NCBI GenBank assembly: GCA_019309685.1
Contig: JAFDFT010000008.1
Span: forward strand, 1 to 19,295
Source: Deltaproteobacteria bacterium
Lineage (GTDB): Bacteria; Desulfobacterota; Desulfobacteria; Desulfobacterales; JAABPS01
Direction: 5' to 3'
Length of the DNA stretch: 19,295 nt
The notes beneath the pieces are model-generated. The model saw only the letters and a list, made by a program, of their open reading frames with translations, was not told where the DNA came from and made no database searches. How positions within the stretch are numbered: the first letter of the stretch is position 1; the number at the start of each line of letters is the position of its first letter. The translations under genes and the position numbers were made by a program. This document shows, piece after piece, positions 1 to 8,420 of this stretch.

Positions 1-438
1 TTCCTTCAAGTCTGAAAATATCAGAATGTATTTTCTCCCAGCGCTCGTCGCATTTAAGTATTCCACAGCCTGGATGATTCCGCCTGTAATATCTGTAAAT
101 GCGCTTCTTTTTCTAGAAGCAACGAACGTATCAAACTTTTTTTTAAACAGCCGTTTTTGTCGGTTTGCCACGGAAGGCCGTGGTGCAAATGTCATTTTAG
201 CAATGACATCTTTCTCTGAAAAGCTGGCGCTGTCAATGCGCGCAACCGAGAGTGAGTCTCCAGATGTGAGGGTCCCCAAAAGATAATTCACAATGGACGC
301 TGCTTTTTTTATTTCGTGCTGATAAGTACCGGATGTATCCAGGAGCATGAAAACCGCCCGTGAATGGCTGGTTGTATCCAGACATCCGGCTATAAAAATA
401 GCTGCAATTACAACAAACAGGATCCAGGACTTTTTCAT
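1..438 (-). CDS. VWA-like domain lipoprotein, partial (C-terminus beyond window)
   Basis: The first 146 codons of a gene that runs off the window edge. The N-terminus has two lysines, a hydrophobic stretch at residues 5-16 and a lipobox-like FIAGC with the lipidated cysteine at 19, so a type II signal peptide and membrane anchoring are likely. Residues 29-38 read VFMLLDTSGT, which resembles the first beta strand and DxSxS/T MIDAS metal site of a von Willebrand A domain. A later FTDITGG segment and a terminal ILIFSDLKE strand fit the remaining MIDAS Thr and Asp positions. The start is supported by AAGGAG eight bases upstream. The ATG overlaps the stop of the upstream membrane-protein gene (ATGA), implying translational coupling. 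VWA domains usually mediate metal-dependent protein binding, but the partner here is unknown. I do not recognise a named family. The domain call comes from motifs, not from a search. Confidence 0.75.
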   Translation of the reverse strand, partial: MKKSWILFVVIAAIFIAGCLDTTSHSRAVFMLLDTSGTYQHEIKKAASIVNYLLGTLTSGDSLSVARIDSASFSEKDVIAKMTFAPRPSVANRQKRLFKKKFDTFVASRKRSAFTDITGGIIQAVEYLNATSAGRKYILIFSDLKE

Positions 439-1853
439 GATGCCTTCTCCTTATTTTTTCCTTTATCTTCCTGTTTCTTTATCAGTACATTTTCAATCCA
501 CAGCAATGGATTAATGAGCACATCATAAAAACCAACGATGAGCCCGCCCATATAAAGAAACATATTCCCAATTAATCGAAGCGCAAAGGCAAACCATCGA
601 ATACCTGCTGCCAGAATAATGCCAAAAACTGTTCTGGCCGAATAAATAAAGGACTCTAGAGGAATAGCGACAAATGTTAACGCAAAAGGTAAGATAAAGC
701 CCATAACCATCTGACCGATAGTTGGAATTATGCTGGTAACCTGCTGATCCATTTCCACATCCGCAAGCGACAGTCTTAATGCATGAAGATCAGCGGCAAT
801 GCGATCCCGCATAAAAGCCAAAGAAGATTCAATACAGGCAAGGATGAATAAGATAGTAAATGTCACCCATATCATGCGAACGCGCATTTTATCATCCATC
901 TGTCCGATAATTGGAAACAGGTTGGTAATGCGTAATGATTCCATCAAAAACAGCCCCATGGCGATTTCAACAAGGATTATAACCATGGCCGCGACATTGG
1001 CGATTTTTAAGTTACCGATATAACTTCCGCCACCGACCATTTCAGACATCGGCAACGCAATGAGTTGAAAATTAATCATGGCCCCGCCAATTGCCACCAG
1101 CAGGACAAATCCGGAAATAAAAAAATGTGTAATGGATGAAGAAGAAAGCAGCCGTTCCGCTTTATCGGTTTTGGCGCGATTCTGTCTATACTCTTTCATT
1201 AAGTTGTCAAGGATTTTGGCCCGATCATTTAAGCCGTCAAACTTTTTACCGACTTCTTCCAACAGCCTGCCTACCTTGCGCCAGTCAGGGGCCATCTTTG
1301 TTAGTTTAGATAGTCGGGCAGAGGTTGCTTTACGATACTCATCTACGGAGTATTTAAATTGATTTTCCGTGGTTTTGTGAATTTCAGTTAATATGTTTGC
1401 TACCGCAGCATCTCCACCCGAAGATATTTTCGCCACAGATTTAACAGCATTTACCCATACTGGTGGCGGAGGTTCCAGTTCAGAACTTTCCAGGTAGTTT
1501 TCGTCAATATGGGACACCTTATCAGCCAAAGCCCGCTGAACAGAAGGAAAACCGCCGAGGTCACGTTTTAGCACTGAATCAACCCTGTTAAATTCCTGTT
1601 CAATCAGTCTTTCTACTGATTTTTCACCTGCGGTTAACAGCACTTCCCTGTTTCGCCGAATCACTCTTTTTTCGGTAAGCAACACCGAGCGCGCCATTAG
1701 TCGAAAGTTGTTGTGCAATAACCGGCATAGCGAATAGATAAACCGATGCGCAGGAGTTCTGGCAAGGTAAAGAAAAACTTCCGCCACAACGATTAATATA
1801 ATTAAATATAAAATATTCCCTGTCCATATTGCCTGCACGTCATTTAAATTCAT
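435..1853 (-). CDS. Multi-pass membrane protein of unknown function
   Basis: A 472-residue protein that I do not recognise. One hydrophobic helix lies near the N-terminus (about 13-31). A long charged, probably helical soluble region follows (about 35-240), including a Pro-rich patch LEPPPPVW near 126-133. Five or six further membrane segments then follow (about 242-268, 284-306, 327-347, 374-400, 407-447), ending in a Lys/Glu-rich tail. A motif is repeated between membrane segments: FPIIGQM at 313-319 and IPTIGQM at 376-382. The start is well supported by AGGAGG five bases before the ATG and by a strong promoter at 1899-1927. The gene overlaps the VWA-like lipoprotein gene by 4 nt, so the two probably act together at the envelope. 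A scaffold or transport-related role is possible, but nothing in the sequence decides it. Confidence 0.85.
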   Translation of the reverse strand: MNLNDVQAIWTGNILYLIILIVVAEVFLYLARTPAHRFIYSLCRLLHNNFRLMARSVLLTEKRVIRRNREVLLTAGEKSVERLIEQEFNRVDSVLKRDLGGFPSVQRALADKVSHIDENYLESSELEPPPPVWVNAVKSVAKISSGGDAAVANILTEIHKTTENQFKYSVDEYRKATSARLSKLTKMAPDWRKVGRLLEEVGKKFDGLNDRAKILDNLMKEYRQNRAKTDKAERLLSSSSITHFFISGFVLLVAIGGAMINFQLIALPMSEMVGGGSYIGNLKIANVAAMVIILVEIAMGLFLMESLRITNLFPIIGQMDDKMRVRMIWVTFTILFILACIESSLAFMRDRIAADLHALRLSLADVEMDQQVTSIIPTIGQMVMGFILPFALTFVAIPLESFIYSARTVFGIILAAGIRWFAFALRLIGNMFLYMGGLIVGFYDVLINPLLWIENVLIKKQEDKGKNKEKAS

Positions 1854-1898
1854 GGGAACCTCCTGTTGAGAAGTCGAAGTAATAATACGAGTTTAAAA

Positions 1899-1927
1899 AA
1901 TATAGGATAATGATAAGAAGGTGTCAA
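1899..1927 (-). promoter_or_regulatory. Sigma70-type promoter of the membrane protein/VWA-lipoprotein operon
   Basis: On the minus strand, TTGACA (1927-1922) is followed after exactly 17 bases by TATATT (1904-1899). This is a perfect -35 and a 5/6 -10 at ideal spacing. Transcription should begin near 1892, about 38 nt before the ATG at 1853, leaving room for the AGGAGG ribosome site. It is the best promoter match in the window. Confidence 0.8.
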
Positions 1928-1963
1928 CGATAATAGTTTCTTAGATGGCTTGTGTTTATCGTT
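1926..1963. promoter_or_regulatory. Inverted repeat abutting the -35 box (possible operator)
   Basis: On the plus strand AACGATAA (1926-1933) and its exact reverse complement TTATCGTT (1956-1963) are separated by 22 bases. The proximal arm overlaps the -35 hexamer by two bases. No T-run follows, so it does not look like a terminator for the upstream aminotransferase gene. Its position suits an operator for a dimeric regulator, but an 8-bp repeat could also be chance. Confidence 0.35.
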
Positions 1964-2023
1964 TCATATAAACTACTACCCAAAAATCTGACAAAGTATT
2001 CAAACAATAAATCTAAATTTACT

Positions 2024-3157
2024 TTAGCAATAAAATTCAGTTATTTTTTCAACCACATAGGCCTGCTGGTCCGGTGAAAGTTCTGGGTACACTGGAATTG
2101 CCAGAGTGTGATTAGCAGCCATTTCGGCAACTGGGAAGTCACCAGTTTTGTAACCAATGTACTTAAAACACTCTTGAAGGTGTAAGGGCACAGGATAATA
2201 AATATCTGTCCCTATTTTACAATCCAATAAGAATGCACGCAAATTATCTCTTTTATCTTCTAAACGTATGATATACTGATTATATATATGACGATTTTCT
2301 TTTTCATACGGGACCTGAACCCTATCCTCCAGACCCGATTCCTTAAAAAGGATACTGTATCTATTGGCATTTTCCTGACGGGCCTGGCTCCAAGTATCAA
2401 GATGTTTTAATTTGATAGAGACAATAGCAGCCTGCAGTGCATCAAGCCTGAAATTTCCACCAATGACCTGATGGAAATATTTCGGATCCTGGCCATGGTC
2501 TCGTAAAATACGTATTTTTTCATTAAAGTCATCCGATCCTGTTGTTACAATTCCGCCATCACCAAAAGCGCCAAGGTTCTTTGAAGGATAAAAGGAAAAA
2601 CATCCAAAATCACCCATTGAGCCCGCACGTCTTTCATTATATTCTGACCCTATAGCCTGTGCAGCGTCTTCAATCACAATGAGTTTATATTTTTCAGCGA
2701 TTTCGAGGATTGGACCCATATCGGCACATTGGCCGTAAAGATGAACCGGTATAATTCCCTTCAGCTTTTCTCTTTCGGTCTTTGGCATGGTGGAAATAAC
2801 TTTTTCAATACTCTTTGGGGAAATATTATACGTATCCGGATCGATATCCGCAAAAACGGGAACCGCTCCAGCACGCACAATGGACCCAGCAGTTCCAAAA
2901 AAAGTATATGGTGTGGTGATCACACTTGCACCCTGCCCGATATCTGCTGCCATCAGAGAGATTAAGAGCGCATCTGTTCCGGATGATACTCCTCGAGCAT
3001 ACGTTGAAGAACAATACGCGGCAATTTCTTTTTCCAGTGTTTCAACTTTCGGCCCCAGGATAAAATACTGGCTTTCAAATATTTCTTTGGTTACCTGAAG
3101 CGCTTCATCCTTTATAGTTTCATACTGCTTTTTAAGATCGAGTAACGGTACTTTCAT
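2024..3157 (-). CDS. DegT/DnrJ/EryC1/StrS family PLP-dependent sugar aminotransferase
   Basis: A 377-residue protein with the family's normal length and full set of motifs. It opens with VPLLDLKKQY. The nucleotide-sugar aminotransferase motif SSGTDAL lies at 58-64, the cofactor-contacting EDAAQA at 163-168, and the Schiff-base lysine is Lys193 in YPSKNLGAFGDGG. The family transfers an amino group, usually from glutamate, to a keto-sugar nucleotide. The amino sugar made is used in O-antigen, capsule, protein glycans or antibiotics. The closest subgroup by eye is WbpE/DegT-like, but the substrate cannot be read from sequence. The start is supported by AAGGAG eleven bases upstream. It lies 206 bases downstream of the manC-like gene, consistent with a surface-glycan role, though no glycosyltransferases are present in the window. 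Confidence 0.92.
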   Translation of the reverse strand: MKVPLLDLKKQYETIKDEALQVTKEIFESQYFILGPKVETLEKEIAAYCSSTYARGVSSGTDALLISLMAADIGQGASVITTPYTFFGTAGSIVRAGAVPVFADIDPDTYNISPKSIEKVISTMPKTEREKLKGIIPVHLYGQCADMGPILEIAEKYKLIVIEDAAQAIGSEYNERRAGSMGDFGCFSFYPSKNLGAFGDGGIVTTGSDDFNEKIRILRDHGQDPKYFHQVIGGNFRLDALQAAIVSIKLKHLDTWSQARQENANRYSILFKESGLEDRVQVPYEKENRHIYNQYIIRLEDKRDNLRAFLLDCKIGTDIYYPVPLHLQECFKYIGYKTGDFPVAEMAANHTLAIPVYPELSPDQQAYVVEKITEFYC

Positions 3158-3181
3158 TTTTTATAAAACTCCTTGAATTGA

Positions 3182-3187
3182 ATTATA
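3182..3187 (-). promoter_or_regulatory. Possible -10 box for the DegT-family aminotransferase gene
   Basis: A consensus TATAAT on the minus strand lies just upstream of the AAGGAG ribosome site, but the -35 position 17 bases away reads only TCTATA (3/6). It would give a leader under 25 nt. Weak candidate; the gene may instead be read from the dnaE-manC transcript. Confidence 0.25.
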
Positions 3188-3363
3188 TTTTCCCAAATTA
3201 AACCTATAGAGAAAACCATAACAGGTTATTTAACTGCAGACGAAACACCTTTTTTATTTTCATGATAAACTTCTGGTCACACAGATATGGTACCGGCAAT
3301 TCATCCGCTGAAAAGAAAATAAATAATAGAGGAATTCATTGATGTCATGATAAAAACACACAT

Positions 3364-4740
3364 TTAATTACTTATATGAATCTCAATCATATAAAGATTA
3401 CTTTCACCAGTATTTTTTACTGTTGCCTGTTTATTCCCTGAAATCGTCGTTGACTCTCCTTTGGCCAGCAAACATTTTTCATTGTCTGTTACAACTTCAG
3501 CATTTCCTTCTAAAATATCCAGCCGTTTTAGACTAAAAGCATCGGCCTTCACTTCATATAGGGCATCTGGATAAATAATAATTCGAGAGACCTGGTAGTC
3601 CTTTTTCTGTTCAAGAAGAGAAGTACTTCCCCATGGATGATTTACTTTTCTGTGTTTTCGGTACTCTTTACGTCCCTTTTCTTTCAGTTTTTTAACGATT
3701 GACTTTACATCCCGGCTGTTATCTATATCTGAAACGAACACGGAGTCCCGTGTCTCCACAACAATCATATTATTTATATGATTTGTCGCAATAAGTCTTT
3801 TATGCCCCATAATAAAGCTGTTCTTCGTATCCTTGGCGATTACATCCCCATCGATCACGTTATTGTCATCATCTTTTGGAAGAAAATCATAAAGAGACTT
3901 CCATGATCCGATATCGCTCCAGCCAAACTCCGAAGGAAGAACCACCCCCTTTTTCGTTTTTTCCATAATCGCATGGTCGATGGAAATATCGGTTAGTTGT
4001 TCATACGCCTCCTTTTCAGGGAACTCACCTGCAGATATAATTTGGCCCATTCTGACAATCATTTCTTTTTGATACGTCTTAAACTCTTCAAGCATAACAG
4101 AAGCCTTAAAAGCAAACATGCCGCTGTTCCAGTAAAATTTTCCCGCCTCAAGATATGTTTTCGCTGTTGACAGGTTAGGCTTTTCAACGAATCGTTTTAG
4201 TTTCAGCGCCCCTTCGGAAACACTGTTACCCCCTTCGACATATCCGTATCCTGTTTCCGGATAATGAGGGGTGATGCCAAACGTTACAATGTATCCGCTG
4301 TTCGCAAGTTTTATTGCGGATTTCAGTTTGTCAAGGAACATATCAACATTATCAATGACGTGGTCTGCCGGAAAAATACAGAGAACCGGATCCGTATCCT
4401 TTTTCAAAATAGTGAGCAAAGCATATAATATAGCCGGAGCAGTATTCCTGCCGCAGGGCTCACAATAAATTTTACCTTCTGGATCGATGCCGATACTTTT
4501 CATATGCTTGGCGGTCTCATGGAAGTGTTCACTCCCGCAGATAATCCGAACATTTTCTGTATCCAGCAACGGCTCAATTCTTTTAATAGTCAATTGAACA
4601 AAAGAATTGTCTCCAATAAATTTGACAAGCTGTTTTGGATATAACTCTCTTGAAACTGGCCACAACCTTGATCCGGTTCCCCCGGCAAGAAGGACTGAAT
4701 ATACGTTTTCAACTTCAAGTAGTGTTTTATCGTCGTTCAT
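3364..4740 (-). CDS. manC: Mannose-1-phosphate guanylyltransferase (ManC/AlgA type) with degenerate isomerase domain
   Basis: This enzyme makes GDP-mannose from mannose-1-phosphate and GTP, feeding surface polysaccharide synthesis. With the start at 4740 it has 458 residues, close to bifunctional AlgA/CpsB proteins. The nucleotidyltransferase signature AGGTGSRLWPVSRELYPKQ lies at 19-37, followed by CGRNTAPA and FVEKPN motifs. The C-terminal cupin aligns along its length with the phosphomannose isomerase domain of CpsB. However, the HHHRAEH metal-binding stretch is replaced by DAFSLKR, and the His of the later THRLEN stretch is Ala (QATVKN). The isomerase half is therefore probably inactive, and only the pyrophosphorylase activity is confident. 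Other in-frame ATGs at 4788 and 4779 lie deeper inside dnaE. None has a good ribosome site; 4740 best fits the family N-terminus. The gene overlaps the 3' end of dnaE by 14 nt. Confidence 0.9.
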   Translation of the reverse strand: MNDDKTLLEVENVYSVLLAGGTGSRLWPVSRELYPKQLVKFIGDNSFVQLTIKRIEPLLDTENVRIICGSEHFHETAKHMKSIGIDPEGKIYCEPCGRNTAPAILYALLTILKKDTDPVLCIFPADHVIDNVDMFLDKLKSAIKLANSGYIVTFGITPHYPETGYGYVEGGNSVSEGALKLKRFVEKPNLSTAKTYLEAGKFYWNSGMFAFKASVMLEEFKTYQKEMIVRMGQIISAGEFPEKEAYEQLTDISIDHAIMEKTKKGVVLPSEFGWSDIGSWKSLYDFLPKDDDNNVIDGDVIAKDTKNSFIMGHKRLIATNHINNMIVVETRDSVFVSDIDNSRDVKSIVKKLKEKGRKEYRKHRKVNHPWGSTSLLEQKKDYQVSRIIIYPDALYEVKADAFSLKRLDILEGNAEVVTDNEKCLLAKGESTTISGNKQATVKNTGESNLYMIEIHISN

Positions 4741-7700
4741 ATCTTGAATTGTTATTTCGACCTTTTTTATTATGCCCATTTGCGGCATCAGAAGATGCTT
4801 TGGCGTTCGTGCAAGTTGTTTCTACCGCATTATAACCGAGAAAGCCGTTCACCTCGCGGGTGAGCATGGCCCCCGCTCTTAATCGAATAGTATCCGGCAA
4901 GGCGATAACTGTCTCTGTTTTTTCAGGGTCCATCAGATGGACAAACCCCCGGCACGTGCCTGGATACCGCTTAAAAATATCATTTAATTCTATAAAAGAA
5001 TCTCTGTTTGTTCTACCTACATCCAAATGTAAATGGATGCTGGCGGTCCAAGTCTCCTCTACTTTATCCATAGGAACAATGGTGTCTGCGAGCAGTTTTA
5101 TCGAATTTTCATCTTTTTGCACTCTTCCTTGAATAAATATGGCAGTATCGTCTATTAAAAGAGTAGAAGATGTAGCATACACAGAAGAAAAGATGGTAAT
5201 TTCCGCTGTACCATGCATATCTTCTATTGTGACAAACGCCATTAAGTCCCCTCTTTTTGTCTTGATTGTTTTTACGTTTACCACGATACCACCTATTCTT
5301 ACTACATCACCATCGTTTTTTTCCTTCAAAAGAGAGGTATTTGTATTTGCAAACTTCTCAATCATGTCTTCATGTCTGTCAAGCGGATGTCCGGATATGT
5401 AAAATCCCAGAGATTCTTTTTCAAAAGTCAAAATCTGTTTTTCTTCCCATTCGCTGATTTCAGGAATCGGAGGCAGGTTTATCGACTGATCTGCGCCGTT
5501 CATCTCAAAAAGTCCCATTTGGGGATCGGTCCTCTCTTTTTGGGCTCTTTGGCCATAATCAAGTGCGTCTTCCAGCACAGCCAGCATTCTTGAACGATAC
5601 GCACCTGTCGAATCAAACGCACCGCACTTTATCAGACTTTCAATAACTCTTTTGTTCACTTTTCGAAGATCGACCCGTTCACAAAAATCAAACATCGAAT
5701 CAAACCGGCCCTCCTGTCTCTCTTCGATAATACACTCGATTGCGGCCTCACCAACATTTTTCACCGCAACAAGGCCAAAGATAATTTCATTATTCCTTAC
5801 TGCAAACACTGTCTCACTCTCATTGATGTCCGGCGACCTGACCGTTATACCGTTATTTCTGCATTCCGCTATATATTTCACTACATTGTCCGTTGAATTC
5901 ATTTCACTCGTAAGAAGTGACGCCATGAATTCCACAGAAAAATGAGCCTTTAAAAAAGCCGTTTGATAGGCAATTAAGGCATACGCGGCGCTGTGTGACT
6001 TGTTAAACCCGTACCCTCCAAATTTTTCCATCAAGTCAAATATTTCTTCGGCCTTTCCGGGTTCAATATTATTTCCCTTTGCACCGCTGATAAATCGCTC
6101 CCTGTGCTTGGCCATAATCTCAGTTTTTTTCTTACCCATCGCCTTCCTGAGATCATCGGCCTCTGCCATGGAATATTTCGCAAGATCACTGGCGATCTTC
6201 ATCACCTGTTCCTGATACACAATGACGCCGTACGTCTCCATTAAAATGGGCTCAAGCTCGGGAACTTTATATTTAAAAGTTGTCTTACCATGTTTGCGTT
6301 TCACAAAATCATCCACCATCCCGCTATCTAAAGGACCGGGACGATACAGCGCCACCAGCGCGATGATATCATCAAAATTTCCAGGTTTTAACCTGGCAAG
6401 CAAATCCTTCATCCCGGTACTTTCAAGTTGAAATACACCTGTTGTATTTCCGGATGAAAGCAACTGGTATGTTGCTTGATCATTGAAATCTAGATTTTCA
6501 ATGTCCGGCGGCGTCTTCCCTTGTCTTTCTATAAGAGACAGAGCTTCAGCAATCACGGTCAGGTTACGAAGCCCCAAAAAGTCAAACTTCACAAGCCCAA
6601 TCTTCTCAACACACTGCATATCCAGCTGGGTAACCACCTCCCCTTTCTTGCCCCTGTAAAGCGGCATATATTCATTGAGAGGTTTATCAGAAATAACAAC
6701 ACCAGCAGCATGGGTAGACGCATGGCGGGGGAGCCCTTCAAGCACCCGGCAAATACTGATGAGATTATTGATTTCCGGTTTAATCTTGGTGAGTTCAACA
6801 AGCTTCGGCTCCTGCTCTAACGCTTGATCCAAGCTTATATTGAGCACATCCGGAACCATTTTAGCTATGGCATCAACTTCATGAAGCGGGATGTCAAGGG
6901 CTCTGCCTACATCCCGGATAACGGCCCGGGTCTTCATTTTTCCAAAGGTAATAATTTGAGCGACATAATCTCCGCCGCCATACCTGTCCACAACGTACTT
7001 AAACACTTCTTCTCTTCCATTTATACAAAAATCCACATCAATATCCGGCATGCTTTTTCGCGCAGGATTTAAAAATCGTTCAAAAATCAAGCCATGTGCA
7101 ATTGGATCAAGATTCGTTATGCCTAATGAATACGCTACAAGACTTCCTGCAGCAGACCCTCTTCCCGGCCCAACAGGAATATTATTTTTTTTCGCGTATT
7201 CGATAAAATCGGCAACAATTAAAAAGTACCCTGAAAATCCCATATCCTGAATAACCGAGATCTCGTAATCCAAACGGTCATCATATTCTTTTTTATCTAT
7301 AGTATGATTCTTTGCCTGAATTACTTTAATGAGTGATTCATACTGCTTACGGGCCTTTTCAACAAATATCTGATCTTCAGTTAAATGTGAATCTGCATCG
7401 TATTTAGGGAAGTGATACGTATTAAAGTCAAATTCAAGCTCACATCTTTTTGCGATATCTGTGGTATTATGGATAGCTTCCGGGTAGTCAGATAGGGAAG
7501 AGGCGATTTCCTCTCTCGATTTCAAATATAGTTGGTCAGTTTCAAACTTAAAATGATCAGGATCGTGAATGGTTTTGCCTGTTTGAACACATAAAAGAAC
7601 CTCATGCGCGTGCACATCTTCTTTTTTTAAATAATGGCAGTCATTGGACGCAACGAGCGGAATGGAAAGGCGTTTGCTCATATCATCAAGCGTGCGGTTT

Positions 7701-8269
7701 ACATTGACCTGTTCTTCGAGTCCATTACTTTGGACTTCAAGAAAAAAATTGCCCTCCCCTAGAATGTTGAGATATTCCCTCGCCACATCATCAGCGGCAT
7801 CTACCCTACCCATTTGGACAAGCGTTGGTATTTCACCATGAAGACAGCCGGAAAAACCAATGAGTCCCTTGCTGTGTTCTCTAAGGGCATCCTTATCAAT
7901 ACGCGGTTTGTAATAAAACCCCTTTAGATGGGCGATAGCAACCAGCTTGCAAAGATTACGATACCCTTCCTGATTTTCTGCAATAAGAATAAGGTGGGAT
8001 GCCCCTTTGTGATCCATAGGGGTCTTGTCGGTCAGTCTTCTGGGAGCCACATAACATTCACAACCGATAATTGGTTTGATACCCGCTTTTTTAGCCTTTT
8101 CATAAAATTCAACAGCGCCAAACATGGTACCATGATCCGTAATAGCGACAGCGTCCATACCATATTCAGCCACACGTTTTAAAAGCGCGTCAATCCTTAT
8201 GGCGCCGTCTAGCAGGCTATATTCAGTATGAACATGAAGATGAACAAAAGGTGGGTTAGGGTCAGTCAT
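4727..8269 (-). CDS. dnaE: DNA polymerase III alpha subunit
   Basis: This is the catalytic subunit of the replicative polymerase. At 1180 residues it is the usual length of a DnaE1-type protein. An N-terminal PHP domain begins with HLHVHTEYS (10-18), then ITDHG, GCECYV, SGCLHGEIP and SNDCHYL motifs; the metal-binding histidines and acidic residues look intact. The palm carries PDIDVDF, with acidic residues at 409, 411 and 413, and KFDFLGLRN with Asp563, matching the catalytic aspartates of E. coli DnaE. QMGLF at 917-921 fits the beta-clamp binding motif. An OB-fold region follows (VRIGGIVVNV and onward). The tail ends in a basic, Asn-rich stretch (KKGRNNNSRYERR). No Shine-Dalgarno sequence precedes the ATG. 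The manC-like gene begins 14 nt before its stop, which suggests coupled expression. Confidence 0.97.
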   Translation of the reverse strand: MTDPNPPFVHLHVHTEYSLLDGAIRIDALLKRVAEYGMDAVAITDHGTMFGAVEFYEKAKKAGIKPIIGCECYVAPRRLTDKTPMDHKGASHLILIAENQEGYRNLCKLVAIAHLKGFYYKPRIDKDALREHSKGLIGFSGCLHGEIPTLVQMGRVDAADDVAREYLNILGEGNFFLEVQSNGLEEQVNVNRTLDDMSKRLSIPLVASNDCHYLKKEDVHAHEVLLCVQTGKTIHDPDHFKFETDQLYLKSREEIASSLSDYPEAIHNTTDIAKRCELEFDFNTYHFPKYDADSHLTEDQIFVEKARKQYESLIKVIQAKNHTIDKKEYDDRLDYEISVIQDMGFSGYFLIVADFIEYAKKNNIPVGPGRGSAAGSLVAYSLGITNLDPIAHGLIFERFLNPARKSMPDIDVDFCINGREEVFKYVVDRYGGGDYVAQIITFGKMKTRAVIRDVGRALDIPLHEVDAIAKMVPDVLNISLDQALEQEPKLVELTKIKPEINNLISICRVLEGLPRHASTHAAGVVISDKPLNEYMPLYRGKKGEVVTQLDMQCVEKIGLVKFDFLGLRNLTVIAEALSLIERQGKTPPDIENLDFNDQATYQLLSSGNTTGVFQLESTGMKDLLARLKPGNFDDIIALVALYRPGPLDSGMVDDFVKRKHGKTTFKYKVPELEPILMETYGVIVYQEQVMKIASDLAKYSMAEADDLRKAMGKKKTEIMAKHRERFISGAKGNNIEPGKAEEIFDLMEKFGGYGFNKSHSAAYALIAYQTAFLKAHFSVEFMASLLTSEMNSTDNVVKYIAECRNNGITVRSPDINESETVFAVRNNEIIFGLVAVKNVGEAAIECIIEERQEGRFDSMFDFCERVDLRKVNKRVIESLIKCGAFDSTGAYRSRMLAVLEDALDYGQRAQKERTDPQMGLFEMNGADQSINLPPIPEISEWEEKQILTFEKESLGFYISGHPLDRHEDMIEKFANTNTSLLKEKNDGDVVRIGGIVVNVKTIKTKRGDLMAFVTIEDMHGTAEITIFSSVYATSSTLLIDDTAIFIQGRVQKDENSIKLLADTIVPMDKVEETWTASIHLHLDVGRTNRDSFIELNDIFKRYPGTCRGFVHLMDPEKTETVIALPDTIRLRAGAMLTREVNGFLGYNAVETTCTNAKASSDAANGHNKKGRNNNSRYERR

Positions 8270-8326
8270 TAAATTTCAAGAATTCCATAAAATGGTTAAT
8301 TGATTTTATTAATATTTAGGTACATT

Positions 8327-8354
8327 ATTTTAAAATAATAAATTTTAATACCAA
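8327..8354 (-). promoter_or_regulatory. Candidate dnaE promoter
   Basis: On the minus strand TTGGTA (8354-8349) and TAAAAT (8332-8327) are separated by 16 bases, roughly 60 bases upstream of the dnaE start. The -10 sits within a perfect 16-bp AT palindrome (8324-8339). The region is very AT-rich, so chance matches are likely. Confidence 0.35.
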
Positions 8355-8420
8355 CTGTGATGATCTTAGGAAAAGAGTATCTATGACAAAGTGTTTTTAT
8401 TCTTTTTAATAAACTTATGG

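Noticed and set aside
3260..3354. Direct repeat TCATGATAAA at 3260-3269 and 3345-3354 upstream of the DegT-family gene
   Set aside because: Ten AT-rich bases containing the TCATGA palindrome are expected by chance at this composition; no promoter phasing supports them.
3364..4788. Longer manC start at 4788
   Set aside because: It would add 16 residues not typical of the family and has no ribosome site; 4740 fits the family N-terminus better, although 4779 cannot be fully excluded.
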